A DNA stretch of 64,000 bases from Beijerinckiaceae bacterium (GCA_024304885.1 JALJOM010000003.1:1956110-2020109), one strand, 5' to 3'; shown: positions 8,003 through 18,634, counted from the first letter of the stretch. The notes: generated by a model not told the origin, from the letters alone. Made by a program: numbers and translations.

Positions 8003-10435
8003 ATGCTGTCGTGGAAGACCTCGAGCCATTGTCTCGCAAGCCGCATCCTGGGGGCCATGGCCCTCGTGGCTTGCGGCCTCGCCGAGGCACGCCCGAGTGT
8101 CCTCGACGCGAACCGACGCGACCTGCAGCTCGAGGTCTATTTCGGCGGCGTCTCGACCGGTCTCATCGGGTCGTTTCGCCAGGACGCGAAGGGCGCTCTC
8201 GACGCGAAGCGCAGCGAGCTCGAGGAGCTCGGGCTGCTGGTCCCGGAGCCTTTCGCTCCGGACGACGACGTTCCCCTCGCCGCCTTCCCCGGCTTGCGAT
8301 ACCGCTACGACGAGGCGAGCCAGATCCTGGACCTCGATGCCGACCCCGCGCTGCGCCGGCCCAAGCACTATGATGCGCGGGGCACTCCGCGACCGCTCGC
8401 GCTCGATACGCCCACCACAGGCCTCGTGCTGAACTACCTTCTTTTCGGCAGCTTCGGGAGTGACGGCACCTTGCCGAGCTGGCAATTCCAAGGCGCCTCG
8501 GCAACTCTCGACGCGCGCCTCTTCAGCCCTTGGGGCGTCGGGTCCCAGACCGGAATTCTCGCCACGAACGGCGGCGCGGCCCTCGTCTCGGAACAGCTTC
8601 GCCTCGACAGTACCTGGACCACCCGGGATCCCGAGCGCATCCTCACGACGCGGATCGGCGATACGATCTCCGGCGGCCTCGCTTGGACACGGCCGATTCG
8701 CCTCGGCGGCGTTCAGCTGCAGCGCGATTTCACATTGCGACCCGACCTCGTCACCTTGCCGCTGCCGAGCTACAGCGGATCGGCGGCGGTACCCTCGACC
8801 GTCGACATCTATGTCAACGACATCCGTGCGGTCTCGCAGGATATCGGTGCCGGCCCGTTTCGTATCTCGAACCTGCCGATCCTCACCGGCCAAGGCAATG
8901 CCAGCGTTGTCGTCCGCGAATCCTCCGGCCGTGTCGTCGAGACGATCCTCCCGTTCTTCGTATCGGGTCGGCTGCTGCAAGCCGGGTTGTCGGACTTCTC
9001 GCTGGAAGCGGGATTTCCGCGGCTCTTCTACGGAGCCCGGTCCAACGTCTACAGCGACAAGCCCGCCGGATCCGCGAGCCTGCGGCATGGGATCACCGAC
9101 CGCGTGACCCTCGAGGCCCATGCGGAAGCTACCCGGAACCTCGTGAACGGTGGGCTCGGCGCCGCTGTCTGTCTCGACTCGATCGGTCTCGTCAGTGCCG
9201 CGGTGGCCACGAGCCGCTACGGGTCCGCCACGGGCACGCAAATCTACGCGGCCTTCGAGACCTATTTCCGAGGCTTCGCCCTCGTCGCCTCGACCCGGCG
9301 AACGTTCGGGCCCTATGTCGATCTCGCGACGGTGAGCCCGCTCGACTCCGTGACGGCCGCCGCCGCCTTCTTCGATGTCCCGCCGCTCACGCCGGCATTC
9401 TTCCTGCCCGGCGCGCTGGCGTCCCTGCGTCCGCCGCGGGTCCTCGACCAAATCTCGATCGGTGTCCCTTTACCCTTCGCGAACGGGTCGTTCAACCTCG
9501 CGCTCATCAACCAGCAAGACTACAGCGGCACCCGCGCGAGAATCGTCAATGCGAGCTATACCGCTCAACTCGCCGGGCGATCCACCTTCTTCGCGAATGC
9601 CTTTTTCGACCTCGGCTCGTCGCGCAACAAGGGGGTGGCAGTCGGCATCTCGATTCCGCTCGCGCCCGACGTCGCGGTCTCGACCGGGGTAGGCCGGGAT
9701 CGGACGGGGCTCGCAGTCGCAACCGACGTGGTGAAGCCGCTCACGCAGGACCTCGGGAGCTTCGGCTGGCGCCTGCGTGACCGCGAAAGCGCAAGCCCGT
9801 TCCGCTCGGCGAGCGCCGCTTATCGCGGGCCGCTCGGGCGGGTCGAGGCGAGCGTGAACCAGGCCGGCCGCGGCACCTACGGCACCCTCCAGAACGAAGG
9901 CGCGATCGTGCTCGCTGGTGGTGATGCCTTCCTCGCCAACCGGATCGACCAGGCCTTCGCGATCGTCGAGACCGGCGTGCCGGACCTCGACGTCTTCGCC
10001 GAGAACCGTCCGGTCGCCCGTACCAACAAGAAAGGAAAAGCCCTCGTGCCGACCTTGAAAGCCTACCAGAGGAACAAGGTCTCGATCGATCCGACCGGCC
10101 TGCCGCTCAATGCCTCGATCGCGACCACCCAGGAAGTCATCTCGCCACCGGACCGAAGCGGCGTCGTAGTCGATTTCGGGATCGCGACCGACACGAGAGC
10201 CGCGATCGTCGTCCTCACGGAGCCCGACGGAACGCCGGTTCGGACAGGGTCACGCGGCACGACCTCGAAAGGGAAAGAGTTCGTGGTCGGCTACGACGGG
10301 CGAGCCTTCATCCTGGGTCTCGAACCGGAGAACATCGCCGTCGTAGCGCTCGCGGACCGGGACTGCCGGGCCGAGTTCGCCTACGAGCCCAAGGGCGACG
10401 AACAGGTCGTGATCGGTCCGGTCGCATGTCGATGA
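8003..10435 (+). CDS. Outer-membrane fimbrial usher (FimD/CsuD-like)
   Basis: An 810-residue usher that forms the pilus secretion pore. A signal peptide-like N-terminus (GAMALVACGLAEA) is followed by the periplasmic domain (LQLEVYFGGVSTGLIGSF). The central beta-barrel begins near LVLNYLLFGSFGSDG and includes the plug region around PLPSYSGSAAVPSTVDIYVN. The C-terminal domains include YDGRAFILGLEPEN and a final cysteine pair (DRDCRAEF, VACR). Length and order match archaic (sigma/Csu) ushers. Stop overlaps the next start by 10 bases, indicating translational coupling with the tip candidate. Confidence 0.93.
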   Translation: MLSWKTSSHCLASRILGAMALVACGLAEARPSVLDANRRDLQLEVYFGGVSTGLIGSFRQDAKGALDAKRSELEELGLLVPEPFAPDDDVPLAAFPGLRYRYDEASQILDLDADPALRRPKHYDARGTPRPLALDTPTTGLVLNYLLFGSFGSDGTLPSWQFQGASATLDARLFSPWGVGSQTGILATNGGAALVSEQLRLDSTWTTRDPERILTTRIGDTISGGLAWTRPIRLGGVQLQRDFTLRPDLVTLPLPSYSGSAAVPSTVDIYVNDIRAVSQDIGAGPFRISNLPILTGQGNASVVVRESSGRVVETILPFFVSGRLLQAGLSDFSLEAGFPRLFYGARSNVYSDKPAGSASLRHGITDRVTLEAHAEATRNLVNGGLGAAVCLDSIGLVSAAVATSRYGSATGTQIYAAFETYFRGFALVASTRRTFGPYVDLATVSPLDSVTAAAAFFDVPPLTPAFFLPGALASLRPPRVLDQISIGVPLPFANGSFNLALINQQDYSGTRARIVNASYTAQLAGRSTFFANAFFDLGSSRNKGVAVGISIPLAPDVAVSTGVGRDRTGLAVATDVVKPLTQDLGSFGWRLRDRESASPFRSASAAYRGPLGRVEASVNQAGRGTYGTLQNEGAIVLAGGDAFLANRIDQAFAIVETGVPDLDVFAENRPVARTNKKGKALVPTLKAYQRNKVSIDPTGLPLNASIATTQEVISPPDRSGVVVDFGIATDTRAAIVVLTEPDGTPVRTGSRGTTSKGKEFVVGYDGRAFILGLEPENIAVVALADRDCRAEFAYEPKGDEQVVIGPVACR

Positions 10436-11493
10436 GACCGAGAGCAGCTTCCGGAGAAGCGGAGATCGCCTCGCGTCGCGAAACTGCGACGAGGACCGGA
10501 TGTGGTGCTCGCTTCCGCGGCGATTCGATCGGCAAGCGCCCGAGCCTCGTTTGTGCGTGGATCTGGGCGATCGCTTTCGCAGCTTGTAGCAATGTGGGGC
10601 ACGCATCCCGGGCAGGCGCGCAAAGCTGCACCTTCTCGATCACCGATGTGGCCTTCGCCTCGGTGGACGTCACGGCGAACGCGCCGGTCGATACAACGGC
10701 GACCGTTTCCGTCGATTGCACGAGCCTGCTGCCGGTACGCGTCTGCGTCAACCTCGGCGCTGGCGGCGGCGGGGCCACCGATGCCGCCAACCGCTTCATG
10801 AAATCGGGCGCGAGCATGCTGCGCTACGGATTGTTCACCGATGCAGCGCATACGAGCCCCTGGGGATCCGACCTCTGGGCCGGATCCGGCGCGGGCAGCA
10901 TCGACATCGTCTTCGGCATCGGAGGTGGAAGCGCGACGCGAACGATCTACGGCCGTGCCTATGCGGGGCAACAGACGGTGCCGGCCGGATCCTACCTCAG
11001 CGCCTTCAGCGGGCTCGATGCCAGCATCAACTACGGGCTCCTCTCGATCCTGCTGAATTGCGGAATCCTGGTGACGACACAGAGCACGACCTTCAACGCC
11101 ACGGCCAATGTCCCGACGACCTGCCGCGTGACGGCGAGCGATCTCGACTTCGGCACCGTCGGAACCCTGACCGGCGCGCATGACGGCAGCACGACCCTCG
11201 CGCCCGTCTGCACCAACGGGACCCCCTACCAGCTCGGCCTCGACGGCGGGCTCGCGCTGGCCACCGATCCCACGCAGCGCAAGATGACTAAAGGGACGGA
11301 GTTCGTGCTCTACGGTCTCTATCGCGACGCGGCGCGAACACAGCCATTCGGCAGCACGATCGGCAGCAACACGGTCTCCGGAACCGGGGCGGGTCTCGCT
11401 CAATCCGTCCCCGTCTACGGGCGGATCGGACCACAGCCGACGCCATCACCGGGCACCTACAACGACACCGTTGTCGTGACCCTCACATATTAG
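10426..11493 (+). CDS. Two-domain SCPU protein, candidate pilus tip adhesin (CsuE-like)
   Basis: A 355-residue protein with two SCPU domains: residues ~66-205 (CTFSITDVAFASVDV... to LDASINYG) and ~220-355 (FNATANVPTTCRVTASDLDFG... to TYNDTVVVTLTY). The C-terminal domain closely resembles the pilin at 6692. The signal-like stretch (VCAWIWAIAFAAC) starts only near residue 42, so either the N-terminus is long or a non-ATG start lies further in. Two-domain SCPU proteins at the operon end are tip adhesins in Csu pili; here that role is inferred. Confidence 0.85.
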   Translation: MSMRPRAASGEAEIASRRETATRTGCGARFRGDSIGKRPSLVCAWIWAIAFAACSNVGHASRAGAQSCTFSITDVAFASVDVTANAPVDTTATVSVDCTSLLPVRVCVNLGAGGGGATDAANRFMKSGASMLRYGLFTDAAHTSPWGSDLWAGSGAGSIDIVFGIGGGSATRTIYGRAYAGQQTVPAGSYLSAFSGLDASINYGLLSILLNCGILVTTQSTTFNATANVPTTCRVTASDLDFGTVGTLTGAHDGSTTLAPVCTNGTPYQLGLDGGLALATDPTQRKMTKGTEFVLYGLYRDAARTQPFGSTIGSNTVSGTGAGLAQSVPVYGRIGPQPTPSPGTYNDTVVVTLTY

Positions 11494-11498
11494 GTCCC

Positions 11499-11531
11499 TT
11501 TCCGGCGAGCTACTGCGCACCTCGCCGGAAA
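11499..11531. terminator. Bidirectional terminator hairpin between convergent genes
   Basis: A perfect 11-base inverted repeat (TTTCCGGCGAG / CTCGCCGGAAA) with an 11-base loop lies between the convergent ends of the pilus operon (stop 11493) and the TPR gene (stop 11537). There is no strong T tract on either side, but placement and stability make a shared terminator the likely role. Confidence 0.6.
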
Positions 11532-11536
11532 ATGCT

Positions 11537-12415
11537 TCAGCCGCGCCCGGCTCGCGCGACGCCCTCCTTGGCGAGCTGGTTGCCAGGGTCGAAGCCGAGC
11601 GCGCGCTGGTAGGATTCGAGCGCCTTGGCGCGGTTGCCCGAGCGCTCGTAGGCGAGCCCGAGCCCGGCCCAGCCGTCGGCGTTCTTGTTGTCGACGTTGA
11701 GGGCCGCGTTGAAATCCTCGATCGCCTTGTCGCTCTTGCCGATAGCGATCAGGCTCTGCCCACGCGCCTGGTAGGGTGCGCCCGCGAAGGGATCCCGGTC
11801 GATCGCATTGTCGAAATCCGTGATCGCCCGGGTGTGATCCCCCTCGCGCTGGTAGATCAGCCCCCGCGCATGGAAGGCCTGCGCATTCTCCGGGTTGAGC
11901 TTGATGGCCTGGTCGAGATCGGCGCGGGCATCCTCGAGATGGCCCTGCGCCCTCAAGAGGTTCGCGCGCCCGAGATAGGCCGGCGCATGGCGAGGATCGA
12001 TCGAGACCGCGCGATTGAAATCGGCGAGCGCGGCATCGTTGCGATTGACTTGCCGGTAGGCCAGCGCGCGATTGGTGAGCGCGGCTGCGTTGTCCGGGTT
12101 CAGCTTGATCGATTGGCTGAAATCGGCGATCGCCTCGGGAAACTTGCCGATCTTCGCATAGGCGACCCCACGCGTGTTGTAGGGTTCTGCACTCGCAGGA
12201 TTGCGTTGCACGACCTCGGTCAGGGACGCGATATTGGCGGCGGATTCTTGTGGTGTCTGCGACGTGACCTCGGCGATCCCGGAGCCTTGCCGGGAGACGA
12301 TGTTGCTCGCGGTCTCGCAGCCGCAAAGGCCCGAGGTGGCGAGCGCGACGATCGCGACGCCCATCCACCGCGGGGAAAGCCCCGTCGCGCGTCGGACCAC
12401 GCTCAGAACGGCCAT
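11537..12415 (-). CDS. TPR-repeat lipoprotein
   Basis: About 292 residues from ATG 12415. A hydrophobic signal (VAIVALATSGLCGC) ends in a lipobox-like L-C-G-C, suggesting an outer- or inner-membrane lipoprotein. At least six tetratricopeptide repeats follow (for example AYAKIGKFPEAIADFSQSIK, and ALAYRQVNRNDAALADFNRA). TPR arrays mediate protein-protein contacts; partners are unknown. A start at 12457 is also possible. It lies just downstream of rpsU on the same strand. Confidence 0.85.
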   Translation of the reverse strand: MAVLSVVRRATGLSPRWMGVAIVALATSGLCGCETASNIVSRQGSGIAEVTSQTPQESAANIASLTEVVQRNPASAEPYNTRGVAYAKIGKFPEAIADFSQSIKLNPDNAAALTNRALAYRQVNRNDAALADFNRAVSIDPRHAPAYLGRANLLRAQGHLEDARADLDQAIKLNPENAQAFHARGLIYQREGDHTRAITDFDNAIDRDPFAGAPYQARGQSLIAIGKSDKAIEDFNAALNVDNKNADGWAGLGLAYERSGNRAKALESYQRALGFDPGNQLAKEGVARAGRG

Positions 12416-12479
12416 TGCCGAGGTTCCTCGCTGCTGCGCCCGCCGTCGCACCGGCAAGATTGTGCGGCCGAGCCGGCGA

Positions 12480-12719
12480 TCAGCGGGCGCCGAAAGCCGG
12501 CTTCGGCTTCGACGGCAGGAGCCCTTCCCTTTGCATCTTCTTGCGGGCGAGCTTGCGGGCCCGCCGCACGGCCTCGGCTTTTTCCCTCGCCCGTTTCTCC
12601 GACGGTTTCTCGTAATGACCGCGGAGCTTCATCTCACGGAATATGCCTTCGCGCTGCATCTTCTTCTTGAGCGCCTTCAGAGCTTGGTCGACATTGTTGT
12701 CGCGGACGAGAACTTGCAC
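12480..12719 (-). CDS. rpsU: 30S ribosomal protein S21
   Basis: A 79-residue, Lys/Arg-rich protein beginning [20 protein letters not shown], the diagnostic S21 N-terminus, followed by [20 protein letters not shown]. It has the extended basic tail usual in alphaproteobacteria. It is a small-subunit protein involved in initiation. The stop is 65 bases before the TPR gene start. Confidence 0.96.
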   Translation of the reverse strand: MQVLVRDNNVDQALKALKKKMQREGIFREMKLRGHYEKPSEKRAREKAEAVRRARKLARKKMQREGLLPSKPKPAFGAR

Positions 12720-12961
12720 GCAGGAGTCCTTGGGCTAGCGCCGGGCCGCCGAGGCCGAGAACCGACGCGGAAGAATGGACGACGGGTCGGTCCGGGGCGC
12801 GAGGCTCCGGACTTAACGGATCTCGGCGGATACCAGAACGTCTCCGGCTTGTCCAGCGGCATTTCCCGCCGCGGCGGCCCGCATCGACCTATCAAGTCAT
12901 TGAGATGACGAGAGTTAATGCCGGAGCGGAGCCTTATGGCGCAGAACCGATCACGCCAGCT

Positions 12962-14056
12962 CTAAGGGTCACGGTCGTAGGCGATGCGCGTGACATGGCC
13001 CATCTTGCGCCCGGGCCGCGCCTCCCGCTTGCCGTAGATATGGAGGCAGGCGCCGGGCTCGCGCAGAATCTCGTGATAGGCATGAATCTCGTCGCCGATC
13101 AGGTTCTGCATCTCGACCGTGCTGCCGTGCCGGCGGGTCGCGCCGAGCGGCCAGCCGGCGATCGCACGGATGTGCTGCTCGAACTGGGAGGTCAGCGCGC
13201 CGTCCAGCGTCCAATGCCCCGAATTGTGCACGCGCGGCGCGATCTCGTTCACGAGGAGCCTCACCCGCTCGCCTTCCGCGACGGCGAACATCTCGACGGC
13301 GAGAACGCCGACATAGTCGAGCGCATCGGCGATCACGCGAGCCATGCGGACCGCTTCGGCCGCCGCGGCCGCGTCGAGCCGGGCCGGCGCGCGCGTGAGC
13401 TTCAGGATGTGGTTGTCGTGGACATTCTCGCAGACGTCATAGGGGGCGAAGGTCCCGTCCGCCCCGCGCGCGGCGACGACAGAGACCTCCTTCTCGAAGG
13501 GCACGACCGCCTCGAGGATCGCCGGCAGGCCACCGAGCGTGCGAAAGGTCACCGCGAGGTCCGATCCCTCCCGCAGCATGACCTGGCCCTTGCCGTCGTA
13601 GCCGAAGCGCCGGGTCTTGAGGATCGAGCGGCGTCCGATCTTGGCCACCGCGCGGGCGAGCGCGCCGGCATCGTCGACACGGGCCCAAGGCGCGGTCGCG
13701 ATGCCGTTCAGCTCCAAAAACTCCTTCTCGACGAGGCGGTCCTGGCAGGTCGCCAGTGCCTCGGGGCCGGGCCGCACGAGGCCGTGCGCGGCGAGGATCG
13801 AGGCCGTATGCGCGGGGACGTTCTCGAACTCGTAGGTGACGACATCGACCTTCTCTGCGAAGTCGGCGAGCGCCGCCTCGTCCTCGTAGGGCGCGATGGT
13901 CGCGCGAGCGCAGACGTCGAAGGCGGGGCTCTCCGGGTCCGGGCAATAGACATGGGCCTCGAGCCCGAGACGCGCGGCGGCGAGCGCGAGCATCCGGCCG
14001 AGCTGCCCGCCGCCGAGGATTCCGATCGCAGACCCGGGAGTGAGAGCTTGCGTCAT
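12962..14056 (-). CDS. purK: N5-carboxyaminoimidazole ribonucleotide synthase
   Basis: ATP-grasp enzyme of purine synthesis that carboxylates AIR using ATP and bicarbonate, 364 residues. It starts with the nucleotide-binding GILGGGQLGRMLA and includes VTYEFENVP, LKTRRFGYDGKGQ, and the metal-binding NEIAPRVHNSGHWT. It follows purE on the same strand, but 250 bases of repeat sequence separate the two. The dispersed repeat copy abuts the start codon directly, so no ordinary Shine-Dalgarno sequence is visible upstream of ATG 14056. Confidence 0.96.
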   Translation of the reverse strand: MTQALTPGSAIGILGGGQLGRMLALAAARLGLEAHVYCPDPESPAFDVCARATIAPYEDEAALADFAEKVDVVTYEFENVPAHTASILAAHGLVRPGPEALATCQDRLVEKEFLELNGIATAPWARVDDAGALARAVAKIGRRSILKTRRFGYDGKGQVMLREGSDLAVTFRTLGGLPAILEAVVPFEKEVSVVAARGADGTFAPYDVCENVHDNHILKLTRAPARLDAAAAAEAVRMARVIADALDYVGVLAVEMFAVAEGERVRLLVNEIAPRVHNSGHWTLDGALTSQFEQHIRAIAGWPLGATRRHGSTVEMQNLIGDEIHAYHEILREPGACLHIYGKREARPGRKMGHVTRIAYDRDP

Positions 14057-14195
14057 CTAGAGCAGTTTCCAGCGAAGTGGGCACCGGTTCGCATTTCGAT
14101 CTCGATGTTTCGATAGATCGACATCGACGCGAAATTGCGACCGAACGAGAATGCGGAGCTGGCTTTCGAGTCCGCCGGATCGAAAACCGCTCGAG
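14057..14195. repeat. Dispersed intergenic repeat, copy A (CTAGAGC family)
   Basis: Begins CTAGAGCAGTTTCCAGCGAAGTGG and ends GGATCGAAAACCGCTCGAG. The two ends are partly complementary, so the element can fold as a long imperfect hairpin. It resembles copies at 31920, 40804 and (inverted) 41693. It lies between purE and purK and touches the purK start codon. Confidence 0.75.
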
Positions 14196-14201
14196 ATCAC
14201 A

Positions 14202-14232
14202 ATGACATTGGATCGAATCGATCCAATGTCAT
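14202..14232. repeat. Perfect 14 bp palindrome between purE and purK
   Basis: ATGACATTGGATCG, a three-base AAT spacer, then CGATCCAATGTCAT: a perfect inverted repeat with 14-base arms. It could be an operator or an RNA hairpin. It is not followed by a T run in either direction. Confidence 0.7.
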
Positions 14233-14256
14233 GAAACGTGATCGATTCCAAAAGTT

Positions 14257-14309
14257 TAGAGCGGGATGCGGGCGGCAAACCGCGGTACGCTTTTCCTCAT
14301 CCCGCTCTA
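14257..14309. repeat. Inverted repeat overlapping the purE stop codon
   Basis: Arms TAGAGCGGGATG (14257-14268) and CATCCCGCTCTA (14298-14309) flank a 29-base loop that itself contains GCGGCAAACCGC. The right arm includes the purE stop codon complement. It may act as an intercistronic terminator or mRNA-stability element between purE and purK. Sequences of this form recur in Hyphomicrobiales genomes. Confidence 0.65.
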
Positions 14310-14810
14310 GGCTCGGCCGCCGTTCGACGGGCGTTCGGGGATCGCCCCCGTCTGCGCCGCGCGCCAAGCGCAAAGACGCGTGTCGAGGTCAGGATCGCAG
14401 AGCGCGAGAATCTCGGCAGCAAAAAGCGCCGCATTGATGGCGCCGGCCTTGCCGATCGCGAAGGTGCCGACCGGAACGCCGCCCGGCATCTGGACGATGG
14501 AAAGGAGCGAATCCTGTCCGTGCATGTGCTTCGTCTCGATCGGCACGCCGAGAACCGGCAGCTCGGTCAAGGCGGCAGTCATGCCGGGGAGATGCGCCGC
14601 GCCGCCGGCTCCCGCGATGATCACCTTGAAGCCGGCGGCCTTGGCCCCCTTGGCGAAGGCATAGAGCCGCTCCGGCGTCCGATGCGCCGAGACGATCCGC
14701 AAATCGAAGCCGACGCCGAGCTCGTCGAGAAGGGCGACCGCATGCTGCATCGTCTCGGAATCCGACTCGCTGCCCATGATGACGGCGACGGGTTTGGCGG
14801 AAACGCTCAA
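14307..14810 (-). CDS. purE: N5-carboxyaminoimidazole ribonucleotide mutase
   Basis: Converts N5-CAIR (the PurK product) to CAIR; 167 residues from a TTG start at 14810. The family N-terminus is clear ([16 protein letters not shown]), with the active-site SAHRTPERL and the [11 protein letters not shown] loop. TTG 14810 is preferred because the conserved part starts nine residues later and no ATG or GTG fits; ATG 14778 would remove the first strand. The gene order purE-purK is standard. Confidence 0.93.
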   Translation of the reverse strand: MSVSAKPVAVIMGSESDSETMQHAVALLDELGVGFDLRIVSAHRTPERLYAFAKGAKAAGFKVIIAGAGGAAHLPGMTAALTELPVLGVPIETKHMHGQDSLLSIVQMPGGVPVGTFAIGKAGAINAALFAAEILALCDPDLDTRLCAWRAAQTGAIPERPSNGGRA

Positions 14811-14977
14811 ATGCTCGGCCCGAGGGTCTTTTTCGCGAAGGCAGCGGCATAGACGAAGCACGCTCGGGGTGCAAGGCGCGTCGCGCTTTTCAACAGAATT
14901 CGCGACATTTGCAGGGAACCGACACCGGCCTATAGCGGTGACTCGCACCACCATCCCGAAGCCGGCCGAGACACTCC

Positions 14978-17900
14978 ATGACCGAGACCCCTTGGACCTT
15001 CTGGATCGATCGCGGCGGCACCTTCACCGACGTCATCGGGCGCGGCCCGGACGGCCGGCTCCACGCGCAAAAGCTCCTGTCGGAAAATCCTCGAGCCTAT
15101 CGCGACGCCGCGGTCGCCGGCATCCGTGATCTCCTCGGGCTCGCGGCCGCAGAACCAATCCCGGCGGGCCTCGTTTCCGAGGTGCGGATGGGGACGACGG
15201 TCGCCACCAATGCGCTGCTCGAACGAAAGGGCGAGCCGACAGCACTCGTCACCACACGCGGGTTTGCCGACGCGCTCGCGATCGGCACCCAGGCCCGGCC
15301 GGATATTTTCGCCAAGCGCATCGTCAAGCCCGATCTCATCTACGATCGTGTCGTGGAGATCAACGAACGGATGCTTGCCGACGGCACCGTGGAAAGGCCG
15401 CTCGACGAAAGCGAGGTTCGTGGCGTTCTCGCGGACTTGGCTCGTGCCGGCTTCCGGTCCGTCGCGATCGTGCTGATGCACGGCTACAAATATCCCGCCC
15501 ACGAGGCTACCGTGGCGCGGCTCGCCCGGTCGATGGGGTTCTTGCAGGTCTCCGTCAGCCACGAGGTCTCGCCGCTCGTCAAACTCGTCGGGCGCGGCGA
15601 CACCACCGTCGTCGATGCCTATCTCTCGCCGATCCTGCGCCGCTATGTCACGGAGGTCGCCGAGGAGCTCGATGTCGCGCGCACCGGCATCCGGGTGATG
15701 TTCATGATGTCGTCCGGCGGGCTCACCGAGGCCGCCCGCTTCCGGGGCAAGGACGCCATCCTCTCGGGACCCGCGGGCGGCGTGGTCGCCATGGCGCAGA
15801 CCGGCCGGGAGGCCGGCTTCGCGCAGGTCATCGGATTCGACATGGGCGGCACCTCGACGGATGTGGCCCATTTCGACGGCACCTACGAGCGAGCCTACGA
15901 GACCGCTGTCGCGGGCGTGCGCCTGCGCGCACCGATGATGCTGATCCACACGGTCGCGGCGGGGGGCGGCTCGATCCTCTCCTACGACGGGGCGCGCTTT
16001 CGGGTCGGGCCGGGGTCGGCCGGCGCGGATCCGGGACCGCGATGCTACCGCCGCGGCGGGCCGCTGACCGTGACCGACGCCAACCTGATGGTGGGCAAGC
16101 TCGTGCCCGACATGTTTCCCGCGATCTTCGGCCCCGACCGCGATCAGCCGATCGACTACTCGTCGGTGAAGAGCGGCTTCGACGCACTCGCGGCGACGAT
16201 CAGCGACGGACGGTCCGCCGAAGCGGTCGCCGACGGCTTTCTCGACATCGCGGTCGCCAACATGGCGGAGGCCGTCAAGACGGTCTCGATCGCGCGCGGC
16301 CACGACATCAGGCGCGCCGTTTTGAATGCCTTCGGCGGCGCGAGCGGCCAGCACGCCTGCCGCGTCGCCGATGCCCTCGGCATGACCAAGGTGCTGATCC
16401 ACCCCTTCTCGGGCGTTCTTTCGGCCTATGGCATGGGCCTCGCCGATATCCGCGTCATGCGCCAGGCCGCGATCGAGCAGCGTCTCGGTCCCGAAGCCGC
16501 CGCGGCGATCGCCTCCGTGGCCGCCCCCCTCTTCGCCGAGGCGCGCGGGACGATCGCCGCCCAAGGCGTCCCCGAAGATGCGATGACCGTGCACCTGCGC
16601 GCCCACATCCGCTATACCGGCACGGATACGACGCTCGAGGTGCCGGTCTACACGAGCGCGCGCGGTACGGCGGTCGCGGTCGAGGCCGGCGCGATCGATG
16701 TCGCGGGGCTCGAGGCCGCGTTCGAGGCCGAGCACAAGGCGCGGTTCGGCTTCATCGACGAGTCGCGGTCCCTCGTGGTCGAGGCCATCTCCGTCGAGGC
16801 CGTGGGGAGCGGCGCACCACACGAACCGCTGGAGGCGGAGGTCGTGGCGACCGCGCTTCCCGAACCCACGTCAAGGACGCGATTCTTCTCGCAAGGGATC
16901 TGGCACGAGGCGAACCTCTACCGTCGTGAGGCGCTGCTGCCCGGCCATGTCGTGAAGGGTCCGGCCCTCGTCATCGAGCCGCACCAGACCATCGTGGTGG
17001 AGGAGGGCTGGGCCGCGACGCTCACCGCCAAAGATCATCTCCTCCTCGAACGTTTCGCGGCGCAGCCCCGACGCACGGCGGTCGGCACCGAGGCCGATCC
17101 GGTCCTGCTGGAAATCTTCAACAATCGTTTCATGGCGATCGCCGAGCAGATGGGCGTGACCCTGCAGAACACGGCCTATTCGGTGAACATCAAGGAAAGG
17201 CTCGACTTCTCCTGCGCCTTGTTCGACCGCAACGGTGCGCTGGTCGCCAATGCACCGCATATGCCGGTGCATCTCGGCTCGATGGATCGCTCGGTCGAAT
17301 CGATCATCCGGCAGAACCCGGTGATTCGCCCGGGCGACGTCTTCGCCCTCAACGCTCCCTACAACGGCGGCACGCATCTGCCCGACATCACCGTTTGCAC
17401 GCCGGTCTTCGATGCCGACGGAAAGACGCATCTGTTCTGGGTCGCCTCGCGGGGCCACCACGCCGACATCGGGGGAACCACGCCCGGCTCGATGTCGCCA
17501 GACGCGCGATCGATCGACGAGGAAGGCGTCTACATCGACAATTTCCGGCTCGTCGAGGCGGGCCGGTTCCGCCGCGCCGAGTTCCTCGAGCTCTTGACGA
17601 AGGCCCCCTACCCTGTCCGCAACCCGGCGCAGAACATCGCGGATCTCGAGGCCCAGATCGCCGCCAACGAGCGCGGCGTGGCGGAGGTCCTGAAGATGAT
17701 CGACCATTTCGGGCTCGATGTCGTCGAGGCCTATATGACCCATGTGCAAGACAATGCCGCCGAGAGCGTGCGGCGCGTGCTCGCGAAATTGTCCGACGGC
17801 ACATTCACCTGTCCGATGGATCAGGGCGCCGCGATCGCGGTGAGGATTTCCGTAGACAGGGAGCACCGCGAGGCGCTGATCGATTTCACCGGCACCTCGC

Positions 17901-18634
17901 CGCAGCAGACGGACAATTTCAACGCCCCGGAGCCCGTCACCCGCGCCGCGATTCTCTATGTCTTCCGGGTGATGGTCGAGGATGCGATCCCGATGAATGC
18001 AGGCTGCCTGCGGCCGATCCACATTGTCGTTCCCGAAGGATCCATGTTGTCGCCGCGGTATCCGGCCGCGGTCGCCGCCGGCAATGTCGAGGTGAGCCAG
18101 GCCGTCGTCGATGGCCTCTTCGGCGCGCTCGGGGCGCTCGCCGCCGCGCAAGGCACGATGAACAATCTCAGCTTCGGCAACGAGCATTATCAATATTACG
18201 AGACGATCTGCTCCGGCGCGCCCGCGGGCGAGGGCTTCGACGGGGCGCCGGCCGTGCAGACACATATGACGAACTCGCGCTTGACCGATCCCGAAATTCT
18301 CGAGCAGCGCTTTCCCGTCGTGCTCGAGGAATTCGCGATCAGGCCCGGGTCCGGTGGGCGCGGCCGCTGGAACGGCGGCGACGGCACGCGGCGCACTATC
18401 CGGTTTCGCGAGCGGATGAGCTGCGCCATCCTCTCCGGCCACCGGATCGTGCCGCCCTTCGGGCTTCGCGGTGGCGCGCCGGGCGAGACTGGCCACAACC
18501 TCGTGCGCCGTGCCGACGGGCGAACAGAGGAGCTGCCGGGCTCTGCCCATGTGGTGCTCGAGGCCGGCGAGGCGATCACGATCATAACGCCGACGGGTGG
18601 CGGCTTCGGTCCTCCGTCCGAGCGCCGTGGTTGA
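14978..18634 (+). CDS. 5-oxoprolinase (hydantoinase A/B fusion)
   Basis: A 1218-residue ATP-dependent enzyme that opens 5-oxo-L-proline to glutamate. The hydantoinase A half contains [14 protein letters not shown], a phosphate-binding start of the ASKHA type, plus [16 protein letters not shown] and [12 protein letters not shown]. The hydantoinase B half starts near residue ~705 ([16 protein letters not shown]), with [10 protein letters not shown] and a glycine-rich end ([12 protein letters not shown]). Single-chain fusion of both halves is the 5-oxoprolinase (OplAH) layout. The substrate among the hydantoinase/oxoprolinase family is inferred. Its 3' end is overlapped by a foreign-looking gene. 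Confidence 0.9.
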   Translation: MTETPWTFWIDRGGTFTDVIGRGPDGRLHAQKLLSENPRAYRDAAVAGIRDLLGLAAAEPIPAGLVSEVRMGTTVATNALLERKGEPTALVTTRGFADALAIGTQARPDIFAKRIVKPDLIYDRVVEINERMLADGTVERPLDESEVRGVLADLARAGFRSVAIVLMHGYKYPAHEATVARLARSMGFLQVSVSHEVSPLVKLVGRGDTTVVDAYLSPILRRYVTEVAEELDVARTGIRVMFMMSSGGLTEAARFRGKDAILSGPAGGVVAMAQTGREAGFAQVIGFDMGGTSTDVAHFDGTYERAYETAVAGVRLRAPMMLIHTVAAGGGSILSYDGARFRVGPGSAGADPGPRCYRRGGPLTVTDANLMVGKLVPDMFPAIFGPDRDQPIDYSSVKSGFDALAATISDGRSAEAVADGFLDIAVANMAEAVKTVSIARGHDIRRAVLNAFGGASGQHACRVADALGMTKVLIHPFSGVLSAYGMGLADIRVMRQAAIEQRLGPEAAAAIASVAAPLFAEARGTIAAQGVPEDAMTVHLRAHIRYTGTDTTLEVPVYTSARGTAVAVEAGAIDVAGLEAAFEAEHKARFGFIDESRSLVVEAISVEAVGSGAPHEPLEAEVVATALPEPTSRTRFFSQGIWHEANLYRREALLPGHVVKGPALVIEPHQTIVVEEGWAATLTAKDHLLLERFAAQPRRTAVGTEADPVLLEIFNNRFMAIAEQMGVTLQNTAYSVNIKERLDFSCALFDRNGALVANAPHMPVHLGSMDRSVESIIRQNPVIRPGDVFALNAPYNGGTHLPDITVCTPVFDADGKTHLFWVASRGHHADIGGTTPGSMSPDARSIDEEGVYIDNFRLVEAGRFRRAEFLELLTKAPYPVRNPAQNIADLEAQIAANERGVAEVLKMIDHFGLDVVEAYMTHVQDNAAESVRRVLAKLSDGTFTCPMDQGAAIAVRISVDREHREALIDFTGTSPQQTDNFNAPEPVTRAAILYVFRVMVEDAIPMNAGCLRPIHIVVPEGSMLSPRYPAAVAAGNVEVSQAVVDGLFGALGALAAAQGTMNNLSFGNEHYQYYETICSGAPAGEGFDGAPAVQTHMTNSRLTDPEILEQRFPVVLEEFAIRPGSGGRGRWNGGDGTRRTIRFRERMSCAILSGHRIVPPFGLRGGAPGETGHNLVRRADGRTEELPGSAHVVLEAGEAITIITPTGGGFGPPSERRG

